Assembly: GCA_900544275.1 (NCBI GenBank)
Contig: UQUU01000009.1
Location: 1 to 59,291 of the forward strand
Source of the DNA: an uncultured Succiniclasticum sp.
GTDB lineage: Bacteria > Bacillota > Negativicutes > Acidaminococcales > Acidaminococcaceae
DNA length: 59,291 nt
Reading direction: 5' to 3'
This document shows positions 1-8,182 of the stretch, piece by piece. The notes beneath the pieces are model-generated. The model saw only the letters and a list, made by a program, of their open reading frames with translations, made no database searches and was not told where the DNA came from. Position 1 is the stretch's first letter; each line of letters begins with the position of its first letter. Position numbers and translations under genes: made by a program.

Positions 1-64
<64 letters not shown>

Positions 65-97
65 ATAACTGCATAGTCCTTAGCGACTACGTGAGTT

Positions 98-126
98 ATA
101 CTACCATAAAGAAAGGCGCTTGTCAA
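98..126 (-). promoter_or_regulatory. sigma-70 type promoter of tRNA-Asn
   Basis: On the minus strand TTGACA (121-126), a 17-base spacer and TAGTAT (98-103) lie about 35 bases upstream of the tRNA 5' end. Spacing and -35 match the housekeeping consensus, so a short leader is removed during tRNA maturation. Confidence 0.75.
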
Positions 127-299
127 CATTTTTTTATAATTTATTTCGCCTGCCCGCAGACGCGGCTTGGATAAAACAGACTGCATCGCCACGCGAAAAC
201 GCAAAACACATCCGTATCGTAAAACGCAGTTTATTTTGCCGGCACTTCAGGTAGTGTGCAAACTCTTCCATGAAAACAGGTCAGGTTTCAAAACGCAAC

Positions 300-767
300 T
301 TAGTCCGCCAAAACCTTCACCACGATCTTCTGTACCGCCGTGCCCCCATGCACGGCATGGCAGCCGGGCCGGTGCAGTTCCCAGGGAAAGAACACGGCAA
401 AAACGCCGTCCCCCAAAGTAACGCTGTCCTTTTCTCCGGCTTCTTCATAAAAAAGCAGATCCTTTTCTTCCGCATAATCTTCAATTACTTTATGGGTTGC
501 GTTGCGGGCGGTATAATAAATTTTTTCCGTACCTTCGCCCAAATACTGCACGTCAATATAGGCATTATGGCTTTCCGGCTTTTTATTCGCTTTCGGTTCC
601 GTGGTGTAGCGGCTTACCCGAACAAATACATTTTTCCCCTCTATCGGATATTCCCCCTCCGCTACTTTTGTGAAGTCCGTATCGGCTATATATTGCAGCG
701 CTGCCTTCAATCTTGCGGAAACATAGGGTAAAAATTTTTCAATGTCTGCTTTAGTCCCTGTAATCAT
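300..767 (-). CDS. YhcH/YjgK/YiaL (DUF386) family protein
   Basis: A 155-residue protein matching the YhcH/YjgK/YiaL cupin-like family (relatives include EbgC, the small subunit of evolved beta-galactosidase) in length and in the central SHNAYIDVQY-like and C-terminal FFPWELHRPG segments, where His and Glu residues are placed to bind a metal. Family members are linked to sugar or sialic acid use as anomerases or isomerases, but no sugar catabolic gene lies nearby, so the substrate is open. A GGGAGGT-type site sits just before the ATG. The gene is divergent from the ABC-F gene and appears to be a single unit. Confidence 0.85.
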   Translation of the reverse strand: MITGTKADIEKFLPYVSARLKAALQYIADTDFTKVAEGEYPIEGKNVFVRVSRYTTEPKANKKPESHNAYIDVQYLGEGTEKIYYTARNATHKVIEDYAEEKDLLFYEEAGEKDSVTLGDGVFAVFFPWELHRPGCHAVHGGTAVQKIVVKVLAD

Positions 768-934
768 AATTTACCTCCCTGTATCTAGTGATGCTCCTGC
801 TTATTACTTACCCACATAGACTTTTTATGCCCATAAAGCACTTCGATAGTCTTACAGCGGCCAGGTTCTCTTATACTGCAGATTCTGTTTATTTGTGGCA
901 GGATACTTCCTTTGTTATTATTCTATCACAAAAA

Positions 935-961
935 TTATCTGTACAAAACCCGCACAGATAA
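935..961. promoter_or_regulatory. inverted repeat in the YhcH/ABC-F divergent region
   Basis: TTATCTGT (935-942) and ACAGATAA (954-961) form a perfect 8-base inverted repeat with an 11-base spacer. It lies just upstream of TAGAAT (964-969), a possible -10 box of the ABC-F gene, so a bound protein would cover the -35 region. The regulator is unknown; this is a candidate operator. Confidence 0.35.
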
Positions 962-1033
962 GGTAGAATAGGTTTATATTTTTTGTTCTGTCATAAACGT
1001 ATTTCTACTTATTATAATGTATGCGAGGTAGTT

Positions 1034-2590
1034 ATGAGCTTTTTAACTGTCAGCCATGTAAGCCATTCTTTTGGCGGACGGCAAATTTTGGAAGATGTTT
1101 CTTTTAAGCTGGAAAAAGGAGAACATATCGGTTTGGTGGGCGCCAACGGAGAGGGAAAATCTACTTTCTTTGACCTGATCACCGACCGTCTGATCCCCGA
1201 TGACGGGCAAATTTCCTGGCCGTCTAAAATTACGGTGGGTTATCTGGATCAGCAAAGCAGGCTGACCAAAGGAAAAACCATCCGGGAGGTATTGCGCACT
1301 GCCTTTGACGAAGATTTTGCCGCCGAGCAGGAAATGTTGGAGTTATATGACAAAATGGCCGAGGCGGACGAAGGCGCCATGAATAAAATGCTGAATCGGG
1401 TGGGCGAAATTCAAAGCCGTCTGGAACACAGCGGTTTTTATTCCCTGGACAGCCGCATTGAAGAGTTTGCCAACGGACTGGGATTGGGCGATATCGGTCT
1501 GGATAAAGACGTGGATCAATTATCCGGCGGGCAGCGCAGCAAAGTACTGTTAACGAAACTGCTGCTGCAGGATTCTGAGATCCTCCTGTTAGACGAGCCC
1601 ACAAACTATCTGGATGTAGAGCATATTCACTGGCTGATCCGTTTTTTACAAAATTACGAAAATGCTTTTATCCTGATTTCGCATGACGTGCCTTTTTTGA
1701 ACGAAGTAGCCAATGTGATCTACCATTTGGAAGACTGCCAATTGACCCGGTATACCGGCAACTATGATAAATTTCAGGAACTGTATCAGATTCATAAAGC
1801 GCAGCTGGAAGCCGCCTATGACCGGCAGCAGCAGGAAGTGGCCCGCCTGGAAGACTTCATCGCCCGCAACAAAGCCCGGGTCGCGACCACAGGTATGGCC
1901 CGCAGTCGCCAGCGTAAGCTGGATAAAATGGAGCTGATCGAGCGGCCTGCGGAACGGCCCAAACCCCATTTCCGTTTTCAGCCGGGACGCACGCCGGGGC
2001 GCTTTCTGGCGGAAGCGGAAAACCTTGTTTTAGGCTATGACACCCCTCTGACACGACCGGTTTCTTTTCAACTGGAAAGAAACAAAAAAGTCGCGGTCAA
2101 GGGCGTGAACGGACTGGGAAAAACTACACTGTTGAAAACAATTTTGGGAGAGATCAAGCCCCTGAGCGGAAAAATCACACAGGGGGATTTTCTGCAACCG
2201 GGTTATTTCGCCCAGGAAGAACGGGAGAAAAATAAAAAAACCGCTTTGGAAGACGTGTGGGACGAATATCCCGGTCTCACCAATGCGGAAGTGCGGGGCG
2301 CTTTAGCCAACTGCGGCCTGACTACGGAGCACATCACCACGAAAGTATTCGTCCTCAGCGGCGGGGAAGCGGCCAAAGTCCGGTTATGCAAGCTCATGCT
2401 GCGAGAAGTTAACTGGCTGGTTTTGGACGAACCGACCAACCATCTGGATGTCGAAGCCAAAGCAGAATTAAAAAAAGCCCTTATCGAATTTAAGGGCTCG
2501 ATTTTATTAGTCTCACATGAACCCGATTTCTATGAAGACTGGGTCGATGATATCTGGAATATTGAAGACTGGACAACTAAGGAATTTTGA
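1034..2590 (+). CDS. ABC-F family ATP-binding protein (YkpA/YbiT-like)
   Basis: A 518-residue soluble protein with two ABC ATPase domains and no membrane segment, the ABC-F layout. Domain 1 has Walker A GANGEGKST (residues 36-44), an LSGGQ signature and a Walker B followed by DEPTNYLD; domain 2 has VNGLGKTT, LSGGEAAK and DEPTNHLD. A charged, Arg/Lys-rich linker lies between them, as expected for ribosome-binding ABC-F factors. The family acts at the ribosomal E site, as translation factors or antibiotic protection proteins; this one resembles the housekeeping YkpA/YbiT branch more than known resistance types, which is inference. The ATG at 1034 is chosen because GAGGT lies 5 bases upstream; an in-frame ATG at 983 lacks such a site. 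Confidence 0.9.
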   Translation: MSFLTVSHVSHSFGGRQILEDVSFKLEKGEHIGLVGANGEGKSTFFDLITDRLIPDDGQISWPSKITVGYLDQQSRLTKGKTIREVLRTAFDEDFAAEQEMLELYDKMAEADEGAMNKMLNRVGEIQSRLEHSGFYSLDSRIEEFANGLGLGDIGLDKDVDQLSGGQRSKVLLTKLLLQDSEILLLDEPTNYLDVEHIHWLIRFLQNYENAFILISHDVPFLNEVANVIYHLEDCQLTRYTGNYDKFQELYQIHKAQLEAAYDRQQQEVARLEDFIARNKARVATTGMARSRQRKLDKMELIERPAERPKPHFRFQPGRTPGRFLAEAENLVLGYDTPLTRPVSFQLERNKKVAVKGVNGLGKTTLLKTILGEIKPLSGKITQGDFLQPGYFAQEEREKNKKTALEDVWDEYPGLTNAEVRGALANCGLTTEHITTKVFVLSGGEAAKVRLCKLMLREVNWLVLDEPTNHLDVEAKAELKKALIEFKGSILLVSHEPDFYEDWVDDIWNIEDWTTKEF

Positions 2591-2640
2591 TTTTGGCATT
2601 ATGACCGCAAATACCTGATTTAATTATCCTGAAATACTGA

Positions 2641-2678
2641 GAGGATGCCTTTCAAACCGGGCATCCTCTTTCTTTTTA
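2641..2678 (+). terminator. intrinsic terminator of the ABC-F gene
   Basis: GAGGATGCC (2641-2649) pairs perfectly with GGCATCCTC (2660-2668) and is followed by a T-rich tract, 50 bases after the stop codon. Confidence 0.85.
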
Positions 2679-2747
2679 TCCTGATTTTATGGATTTATAA
2701 AACTGTATCACGCTGTACCTGACACCCGACAGACTTGCAGCCAGATA

Positions 2748-4280
2748 TCATTTGCGATTTTCCATGAGATTCATGCCGTTTAAGGAAGATTTCCGCCCGG
2801 CAACACGAGGCCCGTATACCAGATACTGCATTGCGGTCATGGTGGCGCGGTTCATCTGATTCTGCCAGAACATGCCCATAGGCGTCAGGTCATAGCCTGC
2901 TTCGGTTTTCACCAGCAGTCCATTTGTCTGCCAACACAAAAATAAAGGCTCCAGTAAAATGGAAAAGGGAATACTGCTCATGCTATCGATTTTTTCCGGT
3001 TCTAAAACGCCCCGATCAAATTGTCCGGTAATCGCAGCAAAAAAAGGAGCATAGCTGTCGGTCTTAAAGGCCATGACAAAAGGTTTTTCTCCTTTTTCGA
3101 CCATAGCAGAATAGCGGTTCAGATCGCCGGGCTGCATATAACTGATTCCTCCCAGGCTGCCGCCGCAACCTGCGCCAAAAGCAAGGATCTGCGCTCCGCT
3201 GCGGGCCATGCTGTTATATCGGTTCTGTTCTCTTTCTTCCAGGGACCAGTGACAACAGCTTAAGCGATGGCATCCATGACCACTTAAAAATTCGGCAGCG
3301 TTGACAAAAAGCGCCGCCAGATCCCGGCCTACGGGAAAATCCCCGGGGTTATCCTGAAACCGTTTTCCCAGAGGCGTACCGGGGAAAATCTGCAATTTAT
3401 ACAAGTCCATACCACAGATACCGCAAGCTAAAAATATTTCCAGATCCCGTTGCAAAAGTTGCCAGCTTTGACCGGGCAAACCATAAATCAGATCAATGAT
3501 GATCTTAGGCCCCAGAGAAGCAAATGCTTTCAGTTTCTGTATCACAGTTTCACAGGGATCCGGGCGCCCCAGAAATCTTCTGAGCCCCGTGTCAAAGGTT
3601 TGCACGCCAAAACTGAAGCGAGTCGCGCCTGCTTTCATACAGGTTTCCATCTTCGCTTCATTCATATCGTAAATGCTGCTTTCCACCGTAATCTCGCAAT
3701 CATCACTCAGTGGGAAAGTACGATGCACGGTTTCCAGGATACGGCTTAATTGTTCGCCGGTCAATGTCCCCGGCGTACCCCCGCCTAAAAAGACGGCTTC
3801 TACGGGCTTGCCGGTCAGATAATGGACAGAACCCATAAGTTCCAGCTCCGCCAGCAGTTTTTCCACATATTCCGCTTCCGCCTGCGCAGAGGAAACCTGT
3901 TTAAAGAATTTACAATAACTGCATTTTATTTTGCAAAACGGTATATGGATATAAATTGCTATCGGTTTTTCATTTACTTCTTCCTGCAGCAGTTTATGAA
4001 AGGCTCTTTTCCCAAAAGGAGGCGGCAAAGGGCGCAACCCTTTATCTTCAAAAATTACATCGGTTTTCTCCATGGCGACGTAGCCGTCTGCCGCCTTTTC
4101 CTCACCGATGATTTTCGCCAAATCGGGTCGGTCATAAAACGCTGCCAGCCGTTTTTGATAAAACGCAAGCAAATCACCACCCGACTTTTCTGTCTGCCAT
4201 TCACCCCACTGTTTTGCAGCCTCATCTCGCAGCAATTTTTTCCCTAACGAAGCCATTTTCGATAATTTTTTACTATCCAT
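2748..4280 (-). CDS. HutW/ChuW-like radical SAM enzyme, possible anaerobic haem degradation
   Basis: A 510-residue radical SAM protein of the coproporphyrinogen-oxidase-like (HemN/HemW/HutW) group. The cluster motif C-x3-C-x2-C is at C116, C120 and C123 (HIPFCKIKCSYCKFF), followed by the SAM-binding GGGTP segment near 166 and a HemN-like C-terminal region. The roughly 100-residue N-terminal extension and the Cys-Lys-Phe-Phe context are closer to HutW/ChuW, the oxygen-independent haem-opening methyltransferases, than to HemW. The gene directly upstream encodes a flavodoxin, matching the HmuF-HmuW arrangement in Fusobacterium in which a flavodoxin supplies electrons. An alternative is a HemW-type haem chaperone. 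The ribosome site is weak (AGGA about 13 bases upstream), so the start is less certain than the frame. Confidence 0.65.
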   Translation of the reverse strand: MDSKKLSKMASLGKKLLRDEAAKQWGEWQTEKSGGDLLAFYQKRLAAFYDRPDLAKIIGEEKAADGYVAMEKTDVIFEDKGLRPLPPPFGKRAFHKLLQEEVNEKPIAIYIHIPFCKIKCSYCKFFKQVSSAQAEAEYVEKLLAELELMGSVHYLTGKPVEAVFLGGGTPGTLTGEQLSRILETVHRTFPLSDDCEITVESSIYDMNEAKMETCMKAGATRFSFGVQTFDTGLRRFLGRPDPCETVIQKLKAFASLGPKIIIDLIYGLPGQSWQLLQRDLEIFLACGICGMDLYKLQIFPGTPLGKRFQDNPGDFPVGRDLAALFVNAAEFLSGHGCHRLSCCHWSLEEREQNRYNSMARSGAQILAFGAGCGGSLGGISYMQPGDLNRYSAMVEKGEKPFVMAFKTDSYAPFFAAITGQFDRGVLEPEKIDSMSSIPFSILLEPLFLCWQTNGLLVKTEAGYDLTPMGMFWQNQMNRATMTAMQYLVYGPRVAGRKSSLNGMNLMENRK

Positions 4281-4320
4281 ACGCTTTAAAAATCCTTATC
4301 TGACCTGAAGATTTTTTTAA

Positions 4321-4344
4321 CCGCAGGCCTTATTTGCCTTGCGG
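4321..4344 (+). other. hairpin with T tract between the flavodoxin and radical SAM genes
   Basis: CCGCAGGC (4321-4328) pairs with GCCTTGCGG (4336-4344) with one bulged base. In the plus direction it is followed by six T residues, so it would stop antisense transcription. In the minus, coding direction it is flanked by A runs and is not a terminator, so it may mark or stabilise the intercistronic mRNA. Confidence 0.45.
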
Positions 4345-4407
4345 CCTTTTTTATTACATAGGATGCGGGCGATTCCCGATAATGCTGTACCGATTTACCC
4401 GACGCGC

Positions 4408-4947
4408 CTATTCTTTTACAGGCTGATAAAACCGATCATAGAATGCAATAAATTTTAACATATATTCCTTGCAATTTACCAGATCTTCCTCATTGGGATG
4501 CACTGCAGCCTCTGCCCAGCGTTTCCGGCTTTCTTTTGTAGGCGCATGGGGGGTTCCCGGAGGAAATTTTTCCATCTGCGCAATCAGTTTGGGATCAATG
4601 GCCCCTCGGATGGACAAGGTGCCCAAGACATTACAATCAGGATTGAGATATTTTCCCGCATTCACCAGTGAAGTTACACCATGCTCGGAGTACGGTTCGG
4701 CCCCCAATGTCTGAAACAGCACAACCTTTTTAGCGTGCAGTTGCTGAAGGAAATCCTGCATTTCTTTCATCGGCGCGCCGCGGTCTACCCAATAACCGGC
4801 AAAAATCACATCGTAATTTTTCAGAGCTCCTACCTCACTGACACGGCAACAGTCACATCTTTCCGGCGCCGCCTGTGCCAACGCCTGCGCCACCTTCTCC
4901 GTATTCCCGGTTTTGCTGCAATACACAATTAAGAACTTTTGCATCAT
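4408..4947 (-). CDS. flavodoxin family protein
   Basis: A 179-residue protein beginning with a beta strand and the FMN phosphate loop SKTGNTEKVA (about residues 10-20), then the FAGYWVDRGAP segment expected around the flavin ring. It carries an extended C-terminal helical region absent from minimal flavodoxins. GGAGGT precedes two adjacent ATG codons; the first is used. It lies 127 bases upstream of the HutW-like gene on the same strand, so it probably provides low-potential electrons to that enzyme (inference from the HmuF-HmuW precedent). Flavodoxin-like partners of bilirubin reductase also exist, but no such reductase is seen here. Confidence 0.85.
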   Translation of the reverse strand: MMQKFLIVYCSKTGNTEKVAQALAQAAPERCDCCRVSEVGALKNYDVIFAGYWVDRGAPMKEMQDFLQQLHAKKVVLFQTLGAEPYSEHGVTSLVNAGKYLNPDCNVLGTLSIRGAIDPKLIAQMEKFPPGTPHAPTKESRKRWAEAAVHPNEEDLVNCKEYMLKFIAFYDRFYQPVKE

Positions 4948-5111
4948 AGACCTCCTTCATTTGTATTTCTGATATTAGTATAATCTCTTTCTCTGTTTTG
5001 TTAGGAAATATTACTATTTGTTATATATTTTGTCAAGTTTCATCAGCGCCATTTCCGCCATCATATATTATGCCAGTCGATCTCCCTTCTATATTTGTAC
5101 AAACCGGACTG

Positions 5112-5162
5112 GCAGAGACAAAAACAGACCTGTTGAAAACCAACCACAGCTTTCAACAGGTC
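5112..5162 (-). terminator. terminator downstream of desulfoferrodoxin
   Basis: GACCTGTTGAAA (5127-5138) and TTTCAACAGGTC (5151-5162) form a perfect 12-base stem. On the minus strand it is followed by a T-rich tract. It lies about 65 bases after the desulfoferrodoxin stop codon. Confidence 0.85.
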
Positions 5163-5227
5163 TTCGTTATTTAATTTTATTTGAATCGCTCAAAGAAAAT
5201 CCTTAACTATGTAAAAGAATTTTACCT

Positions 5228-5611
5228 TTACACTTCTGTAACCCACAATCCGTGCAGATTACAATACGCATATACAGCAATCGGTTTATCTCCGTCCACC
5301 AGAGCGAAGCTGGCTTCCGGTTTATCATCGATCGTCAAAACACGACGCTGACCGCCTTTTTCTGTCTGCATATAGATCCAGCTGATATGGTGCGCCGCAG
5401 TCATAGGATGTTCTGTACTGCCAACTTTAACTTTTACAATTGATTCCGCCACGGTCACTACCGGTACATGTTTTTCTGTGGAAGCATCTACACTGTTCGC
5501 GCGAATCGGTTCGAGTCCTTCCCCTTCGCAACACTGAATCTGTTCCACCGGGCCTTCAAGCTTGCCCACGATCACTCCACATTTACGGCACTGATAAAAT
5601 TTAGCTTCCAT
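5228..5611 (-). CDS. dfx: desulfoferrodoxin (superoxide reductase)
   Basis: A 127-residue protein with both iron centres of class I superoxide reductase. The N-terminal desulforedoxin-type site is C8, C11, C27 and C28. The catalytic centre II has H48, H68, H74 or H75, C117 and H120, matching the four-His one-Cys site of the Desulfovibrio enzyme. It reduces superoxide to peroxide in the cytoplasm without producing oxygen, typical of anaerobes. A GGGAGG site precedes the ATG. It appears monocistronic, with its own terminator. No rubredoxin partner is next to it. Confidence 0.95.
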   Translation of the reverse strand: MEAKFYQCRKCGVIVGKLEGPVEQIQCCEGEGLEPIRANSVDASTEKHVPVVTVAESIVKVKVGSTEHPMTAAHHISWIYMQTEKGGQRRVLTIDDKPEASFALVDGDKPIAVYAYCNLHGLWVTEV

Positions 5612-5743
5612 GTTTTACCTCCCGGACAATTCCCTGATTCCAATTCAACAATGTCTATAAAATTTGACTGCTATACATTCATTATATACCAAGTTACCTG
5701 CTTTTACCAGCATCCTGTTTTATCTTCAGATCACAGTTTTCTT

Positions 5744-7207
5744 TTATTTCACCTTAAACTTTTCGGGAATGGTTTCTCCCTGTAAAATCAGCCACGGCAA
5801 CTTTTTATACAACTCTTCTCTTTGTACGCGCACAGCTTCCATAGCAGCCAAAATATTCCCTGCTTCCGGGGAAGTTCGTTTCGCCGTATTGGTCGCCAGC
5901 AGAGTATGTCCTTCTTTATCCACAAGCTGTTGCCCTAACGTCAAAAACCAACTGTTATCCCGTCGGTTGGTAACCGCCTCTGTTCCAAGAATAAGGAGAT
6001 AATCTGCCCCTTGCTCCTGCAGGATGGAGCGGGGATCGCTTCCTTCAGTCATGATTACATAATTAGGCAACAAGGCTTTATACTCGTTGATCATAAACCG
6101 ACGAATGTCCGGCGCAAAACTTCTGGGGGGAAGCGGTTTTCCTTCTTTTACCCAAACAGCCACTTTGGGTTTTGCCGCATCACTGGTCAGGATGTCCGGC
6201 CAGGACACAATCACCCCCTCTTTGATTGATCGATCCAGAATTTTATAGTATTCCTTTTGGCTGGCATCCAGGTATACATTCATAAAATGAGTCAGATTGC
6301 TCTGCCTCAATGAAACTCTAAATTTAACCTGCGTGCCAAATTGCTTATAACCGCCAAAAAGCGCTTGCAGACTGAGTGGAATGGGATCTGCCCTATTCGT
6401 CACACGGATCAGATCCAACCTGTCACCGTATTTTTCAGCAAAGGCTTTGTTGCCAATCGCCGGCGCTCCAAAAGTAACAACATGAACCCTTTGCGGTTCG
6501 ATTCCATAACTGAGCAGGCGCTGCCCCATCAGAGTGGCCACGGCCCCGCCCAGACTGTGGCCGGTAAGAAGAAGCTGTGCCGTCGGTTCCTGTTTCAAAA
6601 TCTGGATCAGATTAAATTCCTGTTCACCGGCAGCTTTTTTTCTTCCCTTGCCGGCCAGTAAAGAACGCATTGCCGCATGAGTATAATCGTTAAAACCTTT
6701 ATGTACTTTGGGAATATCGTTTTCGTCAATCGTTTGAACGCCGGCGGAGAGTGCTTTCGTCGCCATGCTCTCTTCAAAAGGGACCAGGCCGGTCTTTAAA
6801 TCTGTCAGCACATCTTTTTTATCGGCGCTGCCTCGAAACGCAATCAGGTAAAAGGGAGTCCCGTCACTTTGTACGTTGTAAAATACTGAAAAATGGGCAA
6901 TCTGCTTTCCTTCTACGACAGTGTGATGCATAGACTGCCAGCCGTAAGCTTCCAGATATTTTATTTCTTCCGAATCTTCCGGCCGATATACGCCGGAGCA
7001 GGCAATCGCCGCCAGGTTGGTCAGATAGGCCCGATTGTAGCTCCTTTTATATTTGCGTATTTCTACACTTTCATTCCCACTGCGGGGAATGCTGCCCAGG
7101 GGCGTTTCCGCAAATCCGGAACGTGCCGAAAACAAAGCCGGTAAAAGAAATACACTGAGAAGCAATACACACATCCAGCTCCGATAACGTACGGTTTGCA
7201 TCTTCAC
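5744..7207 (-). CDS. secreted class 3 lipase-like alpha/beta hydrolase
   Basis: A 487-residue protein with a signal peptide (basic start, hydrophobic segment about residues 12-27, likely cleavage after SGFA near 33). The central part is a fungal-lipase-like (Lipase_3) domain: the nucleophile is S218 in GHSLGGA, with likely partners D274 (NRADPIP) and H307 (LTHF). The last 170 residues, after the lipase core, are not part of that domain and I do not recognise them; they contain a YLLILGTEAV segment like small periplasmic binding folds. Substrate unknown; it probably acts in the periplasm or at the cell surface on esters or phospholipids. It stands alone between two terminator-bounded genes. 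Confidence 0.85.
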   Translation of the reverse strand: MKMQTVRYRSWMCVLLLSVFLLPALFSARSGFAETPLGSIPRSGNESVEIRKYKRSYNRAYLTNLAAIACSGVYRPEDSEEIKYLEAYGWQSMHHTVVEGKQIAHFSVFYNVQSDGTPFYLIAFRGSADKKDVLTDLKTGLVPFEESMATKALSAGVQTIDENDIPKVHKGFNDYTHAAMRSLLAGKGRKKAAGEQEFNLIQILKQEPTAQLLLTGHSLGGAVATLMGQRLLSYGIEPQRVHVVTFGAPAIGNKAFAEKYGDRLDLIRVTNRADPIPLSLQALFGGYKQFGTQVKFRVSLRQSNLTHFMNVYLDASQKEYYKILDRSIKEGVIVSWPDILTSDAAKPKVAVWVKEGKPLPPRSFAPDIRRFMINEYKALLPNYVIMTEGSDPRSILQEQGADYLLILGTEAVTNRRDNSWFLTLGQQLVDKEGHTLLATNTAKRTSPEAGNILAAMEAVRVQREELYKKLPWLILQGETIPEKFKVK

Positions 7208-7246
7208 ACCCTCTTTCTCAAAATTTCCCCGACAAGCAGCCTAGGA

Positions 7247-7284
7247 AACATAAAAGGGCATTTCCAAAATGGAAAATGCCCTTT
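7247..7284 (-). terminator. terminator downstream of the cold-shock gene
   Basis: AAAGGGCATTTCC (7253-7265) pairs with GGAAAATGCCCTTT (7271-7284). On the minus strand it is followed by TTTTATGTTT. It lies about 50 bases after the csp stop. Confidence 0.85.
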
Positions 7285-7331
7285 AGGTTCATGCATAAAC
7301 TGTCTATAAATTAAGCGTATTAATTTCTAGA

Positions 7332-7532
7332 TTATTTTACAGGAACTACGTTGGCAGCCTGCTCACCGCGGCTTCCTTCCACAACGTCAAACTCTACAGT
7401 CTGACCGTCTTCCAGGGTTTTGTAGCCCTCGCTCTGGATTGCGGAGAAATGTACAAAAACATCGCCGCCATCTTCGCGTTCAATAAACCCATAACCTTTT
7501 TCTGCATTAAACCATTTTACTTTGCCTGTCAT
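7332..7532 (-). CDS. cold-shock domain protein
   Basis: A 66-residue CspA-family protein starting MTGKVKWFNAEKGYGFIE, with the RNP1 (KGYGFI) and RNP2 (VFVHF) RNA-binding motifs. It acts as a single-stranded nucleic acid chaperone. It has its own promoter, a leader of about 65 bases and its own terminator, as usual for csp genes. A GGAGG-like site lies before the ATG. Confidence 0.96.
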   Translation of the reverse strand: MTGKVKWFNAEKGYGFIEREDGGDVFVHFSAIQSEGYKTLEDGQTVEFDVVEGSRGEQAANVVPVK

Positions 7533-7603
7533 ATTGCGGGCCTCCTAAAAAAATAAATAAGAATGTTTCATCAACGATTATCAATATAATCGCTAACGGT
7601 TCT

Positions 7604-7632
7604 ATTATATTCTACCGGGACCAAATATGCAA
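7604..7632 (-). promoter_or_regulatory. promoter of the cold-shock gene
   Basis: TTGCAT (7627-7632), a 17-base spacer and TATAAT (7604-7609) on the minus strand, about 70 bases upstream of the csp start. Confidence 0.7.
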
Positions 7633-7683
7633 GCAAAAGATTTAGAAAAATGCAACAACCGTTTTACTAATAATACGAAAGTC

Positions 7684-8154
7684 TTATTCGGCCAGGATCT
7701 CCACCTTTTCCATCACCACAGGATCTCGGGGACGATCGCGAAAATCAGTGGAAACTGAACCGATTTCCCGCACAATATCCATGCCCGAAACAATCTTGCC
7801 GAAAATAGCATGATGCCCGTTCAGCCAGGGAGTGGGAGCTAAGGTGATAAAGAACTGACTGCCGCCTGTATTGGGGCCGGCATTCGCCATGGAAAAAATA
7901 CCTTCCGCATCATGCGCCAAACCGGCGCCGAATTCGTCTTCAATGGTGTAGCCGGGACCACCCGTTCCGGTACCGTTGGGATCTCCGCCCTGGATCATGA
8001 AGCCGTCGATCACCCGATGGAAGATCAAACCGTCATAGAAACCTTTTTCTGTCAGATCGATAAAATTTTTTGTGGTTTTAGGCGCTTTGTCCTCAAACAT
8101 CTCTGCCACAAAAATTCCTTTGTTCGTTGTAAATTTGATTTTTCTGTTTGCCAT
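7684..8154 (-). CDS. ppiB: cyclophilin-type peptidyl-prolyl isomerase
   Basis: A 156-residue single-domain cyclophilin without a signal peptide, so cytoplasmic. The catalytic region FHRVIDGFMIQGGDPNG, the MANAGPNTGGSQFFIT strand and the HAIFGKI segment are all present. It catalyses proline cis/trans isomerisation in protein folding. It is the last of a possible four-gene group on the same strand with gaps of 28-64 bases. Confidence 0.95.
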   Translation of the reverse strand: MANRKIKFTTNKGIFVAEMFEDKAPKTTKNFIDLTEKGFYDGLIFHRVIDGFMIQGGDPNGTGTGGPGYTIEDEFGAGLAHDAEGIFSMANAGPNTGGSQFFITLAPTPWLNGHHAIFGKIVSGMDIVREIGSVSTDFRDRPRDPVVMEKVEILAE

Positions 8155-8182
8155 GCTCCGGCACCCCTTTTTAAATATTTTC

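Noticed and set aside
5018..5206. 62-codon plus-strand frame
   Set aside because: It runs through the desulfoferrodoxin terminator and has no ribosome site.
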